DNA of 64,000 nt from the NCBI RefSeq assembly GCF_000760935.2, contig NZ_CP049744.1, positions 310,001-374,000 of the forward strand, written 5' to 3'. The translations under genes and the position numbers were made by a program. This document shows positions 16,486 through 25,402 of the stretch, piece after piece. The stretch comes from Rhodococcoides fascians A25f (GTDB lineage: Bacteria > Actinomycetota > Actinomycetes > Mycobacteriales > Mycobacteriaceae). Numbering within the stretch: the stretch's first letter is position 1; each line of letters starts with the position of its first letter. Under the pieces are notes generated by a model. The model was not told where the DNA came from. It ran no database searches and saw nothing but the letters and a program-made list of their open reading frames with translations.

Positions 16486-17325
16486 CTACTTGATCCCGCT
16501 GCGCGCGAATCCGGCGATGAAGTACTTCTGGAAGAACAGGAACAGCAGCGCCATCGGCACGACGTTGATCAGCGCGAACGCCATCGTGGCACCGTAATCG
16601 CTGTTCGCCTGGCCCTGCAGGTACAACAGGCCGATCGGCAGCGTGAACAGCTCGTTCTCCCGCAGCGCGATCAGCGGCCACGCGAAGTCGTTCCACGATT
16701 GCAGCAGGCTCATGAAGGCGAGGACAGCGATCAAGGGCCCCGACAAGGGCAGCACCACGCGTCGGAAGATCTGCCAGTGCCCGGCACCGTCCAGGCGTGC
16801 GGCCTCGAGCAGCTCACGCGGAATGCCGAGCATGAACTGGCGCGCGAGAAACAGCCCGAACGCCGAGGCCGAGCTCGGCAGGATCACCGCCCAGTACGTG
16901 CCGTACAGGCCGAGCCCCACGACGATGCGGAACAGCGCCACCATGATCACCTGCACGGGCAGCACCAAGGTGGCGAGCGCGACGAAGAACAATGGCGTGG
17001 AGAATCGGAACTTCAAGTGCGCGAACGCATATCCGGCGAGCAGACTCGTGACCACGGTGATGATCGTGACCACGACGGCAATGGCGATCGAGTTGCCGAG
17101 CCACGTCGCGACCGGGAAAGAATCGAACACGCGGGTGACGTTCTCCCACGTCACCCGGCGGGGCCACAATCGTAGCTCGCCCCCACCCAGCAACTCGCCG
17201 CGAGTCGAGAACGCTACGGCGAGCATCCAATACAGCGGCGCTACGGTGATCAGCCCGATGACGGCGATGATCACGGTGCGCAGCACCAGTGCCCGGCGAG
17301 CGGACGCGTTCCTTGGCCCACTCAT
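16486..17325 (-). CDS. Sugar ABC transporter permease (MalG type)
   Basis: This 279-residue inner-membrane protein has six helices and the EAA loop ELLEAARLDGAGHWQIFRRV that contacts the ATPase. It belongs to the carbohydrate-uptake CUT1 family. The ATG at 17325 forms an ATGA overlap with the MalF-type gene; an upstream in-frame ATG lies within that gene and is rejected. It pairs with the MalF-type permease to form the channel. No ATPase follows: the operon ends here and an SDR gene is next, so a shared MsmK/UgpC-type ATPase encoded elsewhere is expected. Confidence 0.93.
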   Translation of the reverse strand: MSGPRNASARRALVLRTVIIAVIGLITVAPLYWMLAVAFSTRGELLGGGELRLWPRRVTWENVTRVFDSFPVATWLGNSIAIAVVVTIITVVTSLLAGYAFAHLKFRFSTPLFFVALATLVLPVQVIMVALFRIVVGLGLYGTYWAVILPSSASAFGLFLARQFMLGIPRELLEAARLDGAGHWQIFRRVVLPLSGPLIAVLAFMSLLQSWNDFAWPLIALRENELFTLPIGLLYLQGQANSDYGATMAFALINVVPMALLFLFFQKYFIAGFARSGIK

Positions 17326-18227
17326 TCGACCAGATCCTTCGTTCGGCTCGCGCGCCACTGCGCGGCTGCGAACGTGAGGGCGAACAGGAACAGCACCATG
17401 CCGATCGACGCGGCGTAACCCTGATCGCGGGTGACGAAGCCCGTCTCGTAGGCGTACGTGACCAGCACCGACGTCGCCCCGCCCGGTCCGCCGCCGGTGA
17501 GAACGAAGACCAGATCGAACACCTGGAACGAGTAGATGACGTTGAGCACCAGCAGGAAGAACGAGGTGGGACCCAGCAGCGGCACCGTCACGTTGCGGAA
17601 GCGTTGAAATGCGTTCGCGCCGTCGAGCCTGGCCGCCTCGTACAGGTCAGGACCGAGACCTTGGAGCCCGGCCAAGTAGATCAGCATGTTCAACCCGGTG
17701 CGCCACCACACCGTGGCGATGACGATCGACGCGAAAGCCGGCCCGGGCGAGGACTGCCAATCGATAGCAGGCAGCCCGAGGAAACCGATCAGATTGTTGA
17801 GCACGCCCGAGTTCTGGTCGAACACCAGAATGCCGATCAGTCCGGTCGCCACACCCGAGACGGCCATCGGCAGGATCACCAGTGAGCGCCACAACGGCCG
17901 CGCAGGTAACGCGGAATTGAGCAGCACCGCAGCGATCAGACCGAACAGCATCGACAGCGGAGTGACCAACGCGGTGAACACCAGCGTGTTTATCAATGCC
18001 CGCCAGAACAGTGGATCCTCCACCAGCCGTGCGTAATTGGCTGCACCGACGAACTCCCCGGCACCGAATCCGTCCGTCTGCTGCAGGCTGACCACGAACG
18101 CGGCGACGAGAGGAACGAGGACGAACACCGCCAACAGTGCGTAGCTGGGGGCCAGAAATCCGGCGGCCGCGAATGCTTCTTTCCTGGCCCCGGCGCGCTT
18201 GGTCGTGGTCGGTATGGTTGCCGTCAT
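17322..18227 (-). CDS. Sugar ABC transporter permease (MalF type)
   Basis: This 301-residue permease has six helices and the EAA loop DLYEAARLDGANAFQRFRNV. The N-terminus (MTATIPTTTKRAGARKEAF) is short, as in CUT1 permeases of actinobacteria. The ATG at 18227 overlaps the stop of the binding-protein gene (ATGA), which fixes the start. It forms a heterodimer with the MalG-type protein encoded downstream. Confidence 0.93.
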   Translation of the reverse strand: MTATIPTTTKRAGARKEAFAAAGFLAPSYALLAVFVLVPLVAAFVVSLQQTDGFGAGEFVGAANYARLVEDPLFWRALINTLVFTALVTPLSMLFGLIAAVLLNSALPARPLWRSLVILPMAVSGVATGLIGILVFDQNSGVLNNLIGFLGLPAIDWQSSPGPAFASIVIATVWWRTGLNMLIYLAGLQGLGPDLYEAARLDGANAFQRFRNVTVPLLGPTSFFLLVLNVIYSFQVFDLVFVLTGGGPGGATSVLVTYAYETGFVTRDQGYAASIGMVLFLFALTFAAAQWRASRTKDLVE

Positions 18228-19519
18228 GCGCCGGTGACCCCGGCGATTCCGCTCTGCAAGGCCGACACGGTGGCAGCGGCGTCCTGCGAGCCTGCGAACG
18301 CGAGATCGAGTTGCTCCTTGAGCACCGGAATGATTCCCGACATCGACGGCGAGGCCACCTGCGCTGCATCCTGCGGCTGCACGGTGGTCGCCTGCGCCGC
18401 GAAGATCGGGGCCAGCTCCGACCGGATGTCGAATTCGAGGTCGGAGTTGAGCAGGTCGGTGCGCGTGGGCAGCAGCGAGGCGGCCTTGCAGAAGTTGCGC
18501 ATCTGCTCCTGCTGGGTGACGAACTCGAGGAACGACGCCGCCAACTCGGGCTGCGAGGTCTGCGACGTGGCGACGAGTGCGTTGCCGCCGAAGTCGCCGC
18601 CGCCCCGGCGATCTCGCGGTGCATAGGTGGCAGTCCAATCGAAGCTGGCCGTGGCATCGGCGTCGGGCAATTGGAACGCACCCGACCAGACCATGGCCAC
18701 CGACTGCGAGAACCACGCCTCGCTCGCGTAACTCGACGACGCGATGGTGTTGTTGGCGGGCACGTAGCCCTTCGAGAAGAAGGACGACGAAAATTCGACG
18801 GCCCGGCGCGCCTCGTCGGAGTCGATCAGTGGAGTCTTCTGGTCCTCGGCCAGGAAGGACCCACCGGCCTGGAACAGCAGACTCAGCCAGCGAGTGACAC
18901 CGTTGCCCTGCCAGTTGTAGGCCCACGGATACTTGTCGGTCGGCAGCGATGAACGCAGTCGATCGCCGATCGACGTCAACTCGTCCCACGTCCAGGCGTC
19001 GTCCAGATTTGTTGGAACCGAGTCGATACCTGCCTGCGACAACAGGTTTCGGTTCACCAGGATTGCCGAGGTATCGGTGTGGTGCGGCAGGCCGTAGGGG
19101 ATTCCGCCGTTCTGCACTGCGGCCCACGCTGTCGGCGTGAACTGATCCCGTGTGTCCGACGCCAAGAGCGGCGACAGATCCAGCAGTTGGCCTCGGCCGG
19201 CGTATGCGCCGAACGTGTAATACGGAACGCGGAAGATGTCGGGTGGGTTGCCCGCCTGCAGCTGGGCGTCGATGTTGGTGAACATCTGCTCGTACGGCAC
19301 CGCGTTGAGAGTGATCGTGGACCCGGGATTCGCCGCCTCGAATGCGCTGATCGAGGCGCGGAAGCCGGCCAACTCGGCATCGGTGCCCCACGTGGTGAAC
19401 GTCAGTGTGCCCTCGGCCTGCTGCGACGGGCTGGACTTGACGAAGCCGCACCCCGCCAACAGCAGCGGCACGGCGGCGGCACCGGATCCGATCAGGAACG
19501 ATCGACGATCGAGAGGCAT
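18224..19519 (-). CDS. Sugar-type ABC substrate-binding lipoprotein, Tat signal
   Basis: This 431-residue exported protein starts MPLDRRSFLIGSGAAAVPLL and ends its signal with LLAGC (Cys24). The twin arginine followed by SFL suggests Tat export, and the lipobox shows membrane anchoring. The mature part is a family-1 solute-binding protein (LTFTTWGTDAELAGFRASIS, later PYGLPHHTDTSAILVNRNLL). CUT1 proteins bind oligosaccharides, polyols or glycerol-3-phosphate esters; the ligand is not evident. It is the first gene of a three-gene import operon. Confidence 0.9.
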   Translation of the reverse strand: MPLDRRSFLIGSGAAAVPLLLAGCGFVKSSPSQQAEGTLTFTTWGTDAELAGFRASISAFEAANPGSTITLNAVPYEQMFTNIDAQLQAGNPPDIFRVPYYTFGAYAGRGQLLDLSPLLASDTRDQFTPTAWAAVQNGGIPYGLPHHTDTSAILVNRNLLSQAGIDSVPTNLDDAWTWDELTSIGDRLRSSLPTDKYPWAYNWQGNGVTRWLSLLFQAGGSFLAEDQKTPLIDSDEARRAVEFSSSFFSKGYVPANNTIASSSYASEAWFSQSVAMVWSGAFQLPDADATASFDWTATYAPRDRRGGGDFGGNALVATSQTSQPELAASFLEFVTQQEQMRNFCKAASLLPTRTDLLNSDLEFDIRSELAPIFAAQATTVQPQDAAQVASPSMSGIIPVLKEQLDLAFAGSQDAAATVSALQSGIAGVTGA

Positions 19520-19606
19520 GGCGGGGCTCCATTCACCGGCAGCAGCTGTACAGACCTACTGGTCCGCCGCAGGGTAACCACGACGGTCTCGGCCCAAACC
19601 CGGCGT

Positions 19607-20623
19607 TCAGCTGCTGATTCGACCGGTGTCGTCGTACTCGATTCGCCGCGCGCTGTCGCCGAGGTCGTCGAGCAGAACGGTGGCCGCGACCGGGCGTCCG
19701 GGAGGCAGGAGCCGGACCGTGACGGACCCGGCGTGGGCACCGTCCAGGCTGTTCGACGCGGCGGCCACGATGCGGTCGCGTGCGTCGTCGTCCAACGTGG
19801 CCGGGGCTCGGTCGTCGAGCATCATCACTTCGACCCCTCGGGCCCGGGCGGATCTCGCGGCGCGAGCGAGGTCCGGTCGCACCAGGCCGCGGGCGCGCAG
19901 GGAGTCTCGCAGCTCCGCTTCGAGCAAGACGCACGCGAGTACTTCCTCGTCGGTGGGATCAGGGCCGTCGGCTATGCGCTGGAGCAGCGGCCGGGCCAAT
20001 GCGTCGAGACTGGCCAGACGCGCGTCTCGTTCCTCGAGGACGGCGGCCGCGGCGGCTCGGGACGCGATACGCACCGTGGACTGCGTGCGCAACTCGAAGA
20101 TTGCTGCGGCCAAGGGGCGGATGGTGAAGGCGAAGAATGTGGCCATCAACAGCGGCGCGACGTTGATGGCGCTGAACGAGAGCCCGTACAGCGCGCCCTG
20201 GCCCGTCACGGCCGCCCACCCGATGGCGACGGCCATGGTCAGCACCAACCCGAGCCACGCGGCCGGTGTGCGACCGCGGACGCACATGAAGGTGTAGATC
20301 ACCACGGACATGCCCAACGGCCAGGTCTGCAGGCTTCCGGTCAGTGGTACCGGTAGCACCGCGAAGACCGAGGTCGCGGCGACCGGACCCGATACGGTGA
20401 GCAATGCTGTCGAGCGCACCCCTAATGGATCGCCCGAAGCGCCGAGCAACAAGGTGACGGCTCCCGCGAACACGAGAACCGCCGCGAACGGCGGCCACAC
20501 CGCCGAGACCCCGTCGAGCGTTGCGCCGGCGCACACGGCACACGCGAGAACGAAGAACACTGCGACGGCATACGCGGCCGTCGACTTCATCGACAGCAGG
20601 TCGCGGATGTCCTGGCCGTTCAT
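19607..20623 (-). CDS. Membrane protein with degenerate kinase-like C-terminus
   Basis: This 338-residue protein has about six helices (residues ~15-165), a helical linker starting RTQSTVRIASRAAAAAVLEE, and a C-terminal domain with RIVAAASNSLDGAHAGSVTV, which resembles the N-box helix of a histidine-kinase ATPase domain. The glycine-rich ATP loops and a phospho-accepting histidine are missing. Its ATG overlaps the stop of a true-looking histidine kinase (ATGA), so the two are translationally coupled. I infer a catalytically dead partner that may form a heterodimer with the kinase. The domain identification is tentative. Confidence 0.6.
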   Translation of the reverse strand: MNGQDIRDLLSMKSTAAYAVAVFFVLACAVCAGATLDGVSAVWPPFAAVLVFAGAVTLLLGASGDPLGVRSTALLTVSGPVAATSVFAVLPVPLTGSLQTWPLGMSVVIYTFMCVRGRTPAAWLGLVLTMAVAIGWAAVTGQGALYGLSFSAINVAPLLMATFFAFTIRPLAAAIFELRTQSTVRIASRAAAAAVLEERDARLASLDALARPLLQRIADGPDPTDEEVLACVLLEAELRDSLRARGLVRPDLARAARSARARGVEVMMLDDRAPATLDDDARDRIVAAASNSLDGAHAGSVTVRLLPPGRPVAATVLLDDLGDSARRIEYDDTGRISS

Positions 20624-21804
20624 CCTTTCCAACCCAACCGCACGATGGTGCCGGCGCTGGAGGACTCGATGTCGGCCGATCCGCCGTCGAGCTGACGCAT
20701 CCTGCCCTCGATGCTGACGGCGACGCCCAGTCGGTGGGGCGGCACCGAGCGCCGATCGAAGCCCGCACCGTCGTCACGAACGGTGATCTGCAGGGACGAC
20801 GGGCCGACGCGGGCAGTGACCGATCGGTTCGACGCCGGTGCGTGAATCCGGCTGTTGCGCAGCGCTTCTGCGAGAGCTGCAGCGACGGATCTGACGACGT
20901 CGGCCGGGTAGTCCTCCGATCGTTCGGGCTCTTCCGCCTGTACGGTGAATTCGATCGACTCGTCGACCGTCGTTGCGGCGGAACGAAGCTGAGCGAGAGC
21001 CTCGTCGGCGGAGAAATTGTCGAAGACGGTGCCGGTGGTCAGATCGTCCAGATGGGCGAGTGCCGACCGGGCCTGGCGGGCCAGACTCGGGGTGCGGCCA
21101 TGGCGCGCGACGGCGAGCAGCGAGGACATGACCTCGTCGTGGATCAACGCGTCGAACCGCTCACGCTCGACTTCGCGCGCCGAGGCCGCAGCGGCCCGTG
21201 CCGCGTCGTTGTGTGCTTCGGAGATGGTGGCGTCGAGAATGCGTCCGGTGCGTACCGCGGCGAGTGTGGCCGCCACGAACACCGTGCAGAACATCATCGC
21301 GAAGAAGATCTCCGCAACGATGTTGCTGCGGGGGAACGGTTCTCGCAGAGCCTGATTGGTGAGTTGGACGATGACAACGCCGACGGTCATGTGGACGAAC
21401 GCCGGAACGGGACGCCACACTGTGGCAGCGGCGAGCGCGGCAAGGCCGGGGAACGCCGCGAGAAATGTCCCGGCCTGATCGAAGGAGGTGCCGTCCCAGG
21501 CGGCCCACCACAGCAGGGCCATGATCGGGAATGCCGCCGCCGCAACCGAACCGGCGATCCTGATGACAGTGATGCTCGGATGAAAGGTGGAGGCACCGAA
21601 CGCGAAACCGCTGCCGAACACGACCACCACGGTGACCGGGGTCCACCAACCGGGAACTGCGTCGCTACTGCGCCCGATATCGGGAATCAACAGCAGCAGA
21701 TACACCAGATAGCCGGTACCGACGAAACGGCCGAAAATTCTGATCAGTCGATCCGTCGAACGGTGCGCCGCGTCGGCTCCGGCCACCTGCTGCTCGTCGT
21801 CCAT
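20620..21804 (-). CDS. Sensor histidine kinase of the NarL-partner type
   Basis: This 394-residue protein has an N-terminal block of about six helices and then a cytosolic kinase. The dimerisation/phosphorylation helix contains DALIHDEVMSSLLAVARHG, with His followed by Asp-Glu as in the HisKA_3-like class. The ATPase domain has EALRNSRIHAPA (N-box) and VRDDGAGFD (G1 box). Such kinases usually pair with a LuxR-type regulator, but none lies in this window; instead a degenerate partner overlaps it downstream. Upstream, GGAGGGG precedes the ATG at 21804. Confidence 0.85.
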   Translation of the reverse strand: MDDEQQVAGADAAHRSTDRLIRIFGRFVGTGYLVYLLLLIPDIGRSSDAVPGWWTPVTVVVVFGSGFAFGASTFHPSITVIRIAGSVAAAAFPIMALLWWAAWDGTSFDQAGTFLAAFPGLAALAAATVWRPVPAFVHMTVGVVIVQLTNQALREPFPRSNIVAEIFFAMMFCTVFVAATLAAVRTGRILDATISEAHNDAARAAAASAREVERERFDALIHDEVMSSLLAVARHGRTPSLARQARSALAHLDDLTTGTVFDNFSADEALAQLRSAATTVDESIEFTVQAEEPERSEDYPADVVRSVAAALAEALRNSRIHAPASNRSVTARVGPSSLQITVRDDGAGFDRRSVPPHRLGVAVSIEGRMRQLDGGSADIESSSAGTIVRLGWKG

Positions 21805-21836
21805 TCACCCCTCCGAGGGAGGAGTGTAAACCAAGG

Positions 21837-22559
21837 TCAGGCGTCTTCGGTGGTGGTCTGCTGCTCGATCTCGTGCGACCCGTCGGAGCCGGAGGACTCG
21901 GTGCGGGACGCCTTGGCGCGAAGCACCGCGACGATGACGGCGGACATCGCCACGACCACTCCTGCTGCGATGTACGGTGCGGATGTTCCCGGCATCAGGC
22001 CCTCGAAGAACAGGACGGCACCGAAGACGAAGAACAGGATTGCTGCGCCGTACTGAATCATGCGCTCCGGCAAGTGCTTTCCGAGAACCGCACCGACGAT
22101 GATGGCAAGCGCATCGGCCGCGACCATGCCGATCGTCGAGCCGATCCAGACGCCGACCCAGTCGTTGTCGGCAGCGAGGGTGACGGTCGCCAGCATCGTC
22201 TTGTCGCCCAGCTCGGCGAGGAAGAACGCAGAAGCGATCGCCAGGAAGGCGGACTTGGTGACGCGGGAGGCCTTCGCGCCTTCGTCGTCGGACAACGAGT
22301 CGCCGCGCAGCGTCCAGAGTCCGAAGATGACGAATGCGATGCCGCCGACGATCGATATCGCCTCGGTGGGGATCGACACGCCGAGGAAGTGGCCGACCGC
22401 GACGGACACGAGGTGCACGATCGTGGTGGCGACCGTGATGCCGCCGATGACGACGTACCACTTGTAACGCAGAGCGAATGTCATGGCCATGAGCTGGGAT
22501 TTGTCACCCAACTCGGCCACGAAAATGACAGCAAAACTCAACAACAGTGCGGACAGCAC
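21837..22559 (-). CDS. TMEM165/GDT1 (UPF0016) family manganese exporter
   Basis: This 240-residue membrane protein has two homologous halves, each with the family signature: ELGDKS at 16-21 and ELGDKT near residue 115. These motifs form the cation path in the CaCA2/GDT1 family, whose bacterial members export Mn2+. The C-terminal 40 residues are soluble and acidic. The start is a GTG at 22559 with GAGGAG seven bases upstream. The presence of a yybP-ykoY manganese riboswitch directly upstream strongly supports manganese as cargo. It is followed by the kinase pair after 32 nt. Confidence 0.92.
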   Translation of the reverse strand: MLSALLLSFAVIFVAELGDKSQLMAMTFALRYKWYVVIGGITVATTIVHLVSVAVGHFLGVSIPTEAISIVGGIAFVIFGLWTLRGDSLSDDEGAKASRVTKSAFLAIASAFFLAELGDKTMLATVTLAADNDWVGVWIGSTIGMVAADALAIIVGAVLGKHLPERMIQYGAAILFFVFGAVLFFEGLMPGTSAPYIAAGVVVAMSAVIVAVLRAKASRTESSGSDGSHEIEQQTTTEDA

Positions 22560-22579
22560 AGAAGACTCCTCGGTCGTCG

Positions 22580-22682
22580 TACGGACCGAAGGTCTCGCCC
22601 ACCGGATGTACCGGTTCAGGTGCCGGGTCGCAGTTTTACGACCAGTATGTCGACACGTTGATTGGGGGCTACTCCCCTTCGC
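22580..22682 (-). promoter_or_regulatory. yybP-ykoY manganese riboswitch
   Basis: Read on the minus strand, the leader contains AAGGGGAGTAGCCCCC at its 5' side (22664-22679), TCGACATACTGGTCG in the middle, and GGTGGGCGAGACCTTCGGTCC at its 3' side. GGGGAGUAGC and GGCGAGACC are the conserved cores of the yybP-ykoY class, which binds Mn2+ and turns on exporter expression. It ends about 20 nt before the GTG of a UPF0016-type manganese exporter, one of the known target families. Confidence 0.87.
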
Positions 22683-22766
22683 TGTAGACGACTCTAAGTG
22701 CCGTTTCGCGAATTGTCCAATGCGCCAATAAGTTTGGGCACCCGAAAAATCGTGTGCGGGGAGCGG

Positions 22767-23294
22767 TCAGGAGGCGAGGAGCATTGCCAAAACTGCGGTG
22801 TCGGGATCGCTGATCGGATCGAGGCCGACCCGACTGACCATCGATGTCACGGTGCCGTCGGATTCGGCCTCCACCCATGCAGCCCGGTGATCGAGGCCGA
22901 GATGCGGAAGACCCGGCAGCAGAACACAACCGGAGGCAGCGCCCGCGCACTCCGGCAGTGAGGGCGTCGTCTCCGACGGTGGATGCAACATCAGCAACGC
23001 GGCCGGCTGATGGGCCGAGAACCGTCCGGGTGCCAACGCGAAATCGCCGATCACCGGTCCCTCGGCCACCACCAGGCCGACCGTCCCGGGCTCGGGATCC
23101 TCGGGCAACTCCTCCCGCACCCCGAACACCGTCGACGTCGCCAACAGACCCGGCATCGACGCAACCCGAACGGCCAGCGCCAGAAACTGGGCCCACTCCT
23201 TGGTGGTGTCCGGCCAACGGCCGGAGATCACGAACCCGCGCAGCAGACCGGCGGCGTGAAAAGGCGAGACACCGATGAGATTTCGATCGTCCAT
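22767..23294 (-). CDS. Conserved hypothetical protein
   Basis: This 175-residue soluble protein starts MDDRNLIGVSPFHAAGLLRG and has no motif I recognise. It is moderately hydrophobic with several Pro- and Gly-containing turns and two cysteines (ECAGAASGCVLLPG). The ATG at 23294 follows GGGAGGG and is preferred over upstream in-frame starts that run into the divergent gene. It shares a 157-nt divergent region with the siderophore-binding lipoprotein. No function is suggested. Confidence 0.6.
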   Translation of the reverse strand: MDDRNLIGVSPFHAAGLLRGFVISGRWPDTTKEWAQFLALAVRVASMPGLLATSTVFGVREELPEDPEPGTVGLVVAEGPVIGDFALAPGRFSAHQPAALLMLHPPSETTPSLPECAGAASGCVLLPGLPHLGLDHRAAWVEAESDGTVTSMVSRVGLDPISDPDTAVLAMLLAS

Positions 23295-23451
23295 TGCGCA
23301 TCCCTCCCAGACAGGTACGAGGCAGAAGCCGGGTACACGACGTTGGGTAAGGAGAAGGATGACCCGAAAACGGCTGGCACACAAGATGGGGAGAGTGCCA
23401 ACCGAAAACGTAGCCGCCCCACGGCGGGTCGGCGGTCGATACGCTGCTGCG

Positions 23452-24399
23452 GTGAAAAACAGAGGATCCGCTCGGCGAACCGTTGTCTGCCTGCTGTTCG
23501 GTGCGCTACTGATCGGTGCGACCGCGTGCAGTCGGGAGGCATCGAGCGCCGAGGAGACCGGCGGCGAGGTTCGCACCGTGCAGCATGCATTCGGGGAGAC
23601 GAGTGTGCCCGTCGATCCGCAGCGCGTTGCCGTGCTCGACGGCGACCGCACGTTGGAAGCTGTCGTGGCTCTGGGCGTGCAGCCCGTCGCAGCGGTGAAA
23701 CCGCCGCTGACCGGCGACTACGCACCCGTCGTACGTGCTCGGCTCACCGACGAACCGGTGGACATCGGATCCGCCGACTCCGACATCGATGTCGAGGCGC
23801 TCACGGCCGCCGCACCGGACCTGATCGTCATGCGAACGACGGGGGAGGAGAACCGGGCGCTGTACGACCAGGTCCGCCCGATCGCCCCGACCGTCGTCGT
23901 GGAGTACACCCCGGCCTCGTGGCAGAACACTCTGCAGCAGGTGGGGGACATATTCGACCGGAGGGAGAGCGCCGACGGCTTGTTGGCGGACTATCGCCGA
24001 GCGGTCGACGAATCCGCGGCGCGCGCACCTCGCGAGAACAGCACGTTGACCGTCGCACGTGTGCGAGCCGACTCGTTGCGATACATGACCGAGGACGGAT
24101 CGTTCCCGTACTCGGTTCTGGCCGATCTGGGCTACCGAGCCCCCGCACAGCGGGATCACGGTTCGGACGCGGTGCAGACCGTCGACGTCAGTCCGGAATT
24201 GATCGATGTACTGGCGGCCGACGACATCCTCCTGCTGACCGACGCCGGGACGGAGGATGCCGTGGCACAGCTACGACAGAACCCGCTCTTCACCGGTCTC
24301 GGTGCTCGGGTGATCGAGCTGCCGTCGAAGGATTTTCTCTTCGGCAACGTGCTGACCGCCCGCGCTCTGATCGACACCGCGTCGGAGATCGGGGGCTGA
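23452..24399 (+). CDS. Fe(III)-siderophore ABC substrate-binding lipoprotein
   Basis: This 315-residue exported protein has a short signal peptide with the lipobox-like GATAC (Cys26). The mature part has the two-lobed FecB/BtuF layout (PF01497): VDPQRVAVLDGDRTLEAVVALG near the start, LTAAAPDLIVMRT in the first lobe, and LPSKDFLFGNVLTARALID at the end. It should bind ferric siderophore outside the cell. The GTG at 23452 was chosen because it opens a normal signal peptide; a TACGCT -10-like element lies just upstream. One nucleotide separates it from the next gene. No permease or ATPase is present in the window. Confidence 0.85.
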   Translation: MKNRGSARRTVVCLLFGALLIGATACSREASSAEETGGEVRTVQHAFGETSVPVDPQRVAVLDGDRTLEAVVALGVQPVAAVKPPLTGDYAPVVRARLTDEPVDIGSADSDIDVEALTAAAPDLIVMRTTGEENRALYDQVRPIAPTVVVEYTPASWQNTLQQVGDIFDRRESADGLLADYRRAVDESAARAPRENSTLTVARVRADSLRYMTEDGSFPYSVLADLGYRAPAQRDHGSDAVQTVDVSPELIDVLAADDILLLTDAGTEDAVAQLRQNPLFTGLGARVIELPSKDFLFGNVLTARALIDTASEIGG

Positions 24400-24400
24400 C

Positions 24401-25321
24401 GTGCCTGCATCCGAACGCTGGGTGGGCTGTGCTGCGGTGGCGCGCGCAAGCAACGAGTCGCTCCGCGGAACAGCAGCGAGGGCCGAAGGCTGGGTATTGA
24501 TCGAACATCGGGGCCCGTGGGGTCGCGAACCGTGGGATCCGGAGGGTCCGTTGGGCCGGATCGGTACCGAACTCTCGCGGCGCTGCACGGCCGTCGGGGT
24601 TCGGCCTCAACTGGTGCGAGAAACTCATGGCAGACGTGAACCCACCGATACACGACGGGTGTTTCTGGTTCATTCGGGTCGCCGCGGTGCATGGCTGGAG
24701 CAATACGCGATCGACACTGTCGAGCAAGTACTTCGACTACCGCTCGAAGCCGCCGCCGAAGGCACCCCACCCGGCACCGGGACTCGCGTCGACCAGCCGC
24801 TGTACCTCGTTTGCACGCACGGCAAGAAGGACCCGTGCTGTGCGGTGCTCGGTCGGCCGGTAGCGGCTGCCCTGAATCGACCGAATGGGCGGGTATGGGA
24901 ATCGACGCACCTGGGCGGGGACCGATACGCAGCCGGCATGGTGGCACTGCCGGACGGTAGCTACTACGGCAACCTCGACCCGGCGAACGCGCAGGCAGTG
25001 GTGGACGGTCACGACCGCGGGCAGCTCACCCTGCGCAACTACCGGGGCCGCTGCACCGACGACACGGCCGCTCAGATCGCCGAACATGCAGTACGAACCG
25101 AGTACGGCCTCACCGGAATCGACGACGTGCACCCGACGGAGGTCACCTCGTCCAGCGGCGGGTCCGATGTCGTCGTGGTGACAGCGTCGGGATCGGTGCA
25201 GGTACACGTGACGCCCGATCCCGAGACCCCGCGCAGGACGACCTGCCGCTCCGAAGCGTTCGCGACGCCCGACCACGGCGTCACGTCGATTCGGTCGGTT
25301 CCCGCAGCCGGGAGCGCATGA
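24401..25321 (+). CDS. Sucrase/ferredoxin-like [2Fe-2S] protein (Apd1-type)
   Basis: This 306-residue protein belongs to the Suc_Fer-like family (PF06999). The thioredoxin-like C-terminal part has CTHGKKDPCCAVLGRP and WESTHLGGDRYAAGM; the cysteines of the first and the histidine of the second are the expected cluster ligands, as in yeast Apd1. The start is a GTG one base after the stop of the siderophore-binding gene, so the two are coupled. That pairing suggests a role in releasing iron from siderophores by reduction, which is an inference. A perfect terminator follows. Confidence 0.8.
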   Translation: MPASERWVGCAAVARASNESLRGTAARAEGWVLIEHRGPWGREPWDPEGPLGRIGTELSRRCTAVGVRPQLVRETHGRREPTDTRRVFLVHSGRRGAWLEQYAIDTVEQVLRLPLEAAAEGTPPGTGTRVDQPLYLVCTHGKKDPCCAVLGRPVAAALNRPNGRVWESTHLGGDRYAAGMVALPDGSYYGNLDPANAQAVVDGHDRGQLTLRNYRGRCTDDTAAQIAEHAVRTEYGLTGIDDVHPTEVTSSSGGSDVVVVTASGSVQVHVTPDPETPRRTTCRSEAFATPDHGVTSIRSVPAAGSA

Positions 25322-25332
25322 TTTTTCGAACG

Positions 25333-25369
25333 AGACAGGGCCACCGCAACGGATGCGGTGGCCCTGTCT
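25333..25369. terminator. Bidirectional terminator, 16-bp perfect stem
   Basis: AGACAGGGCCACCGCA (25333-25348) and its exact complement (25354-25369) flank a 5-nt loop. It lies between the convergent ferredoxin-like gene and sodA. Confidence 0.88.
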
Positions 25370-25402
25370 GCGATTGCGCGACTTACGGCAATCTCGAAAA
25401 AC

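Noticed and set aside
16486..19519. Missing ATPase in the sugar importer as a gene loss
   Set aside because: CUT1 importers of actinobacteria often share one ATPase encoded elsewhere, so absence is normal.
20521..22056. Long plus-strand frame over the kinase pair
   Set aside because: It lies opposite recognisable kinase and UPF0016 genes and has no family features.
22983..24500. 505-codon plus-strand frame
   Set aside because: Arg-rich shadow of the siderophore-binding gene in another frame.
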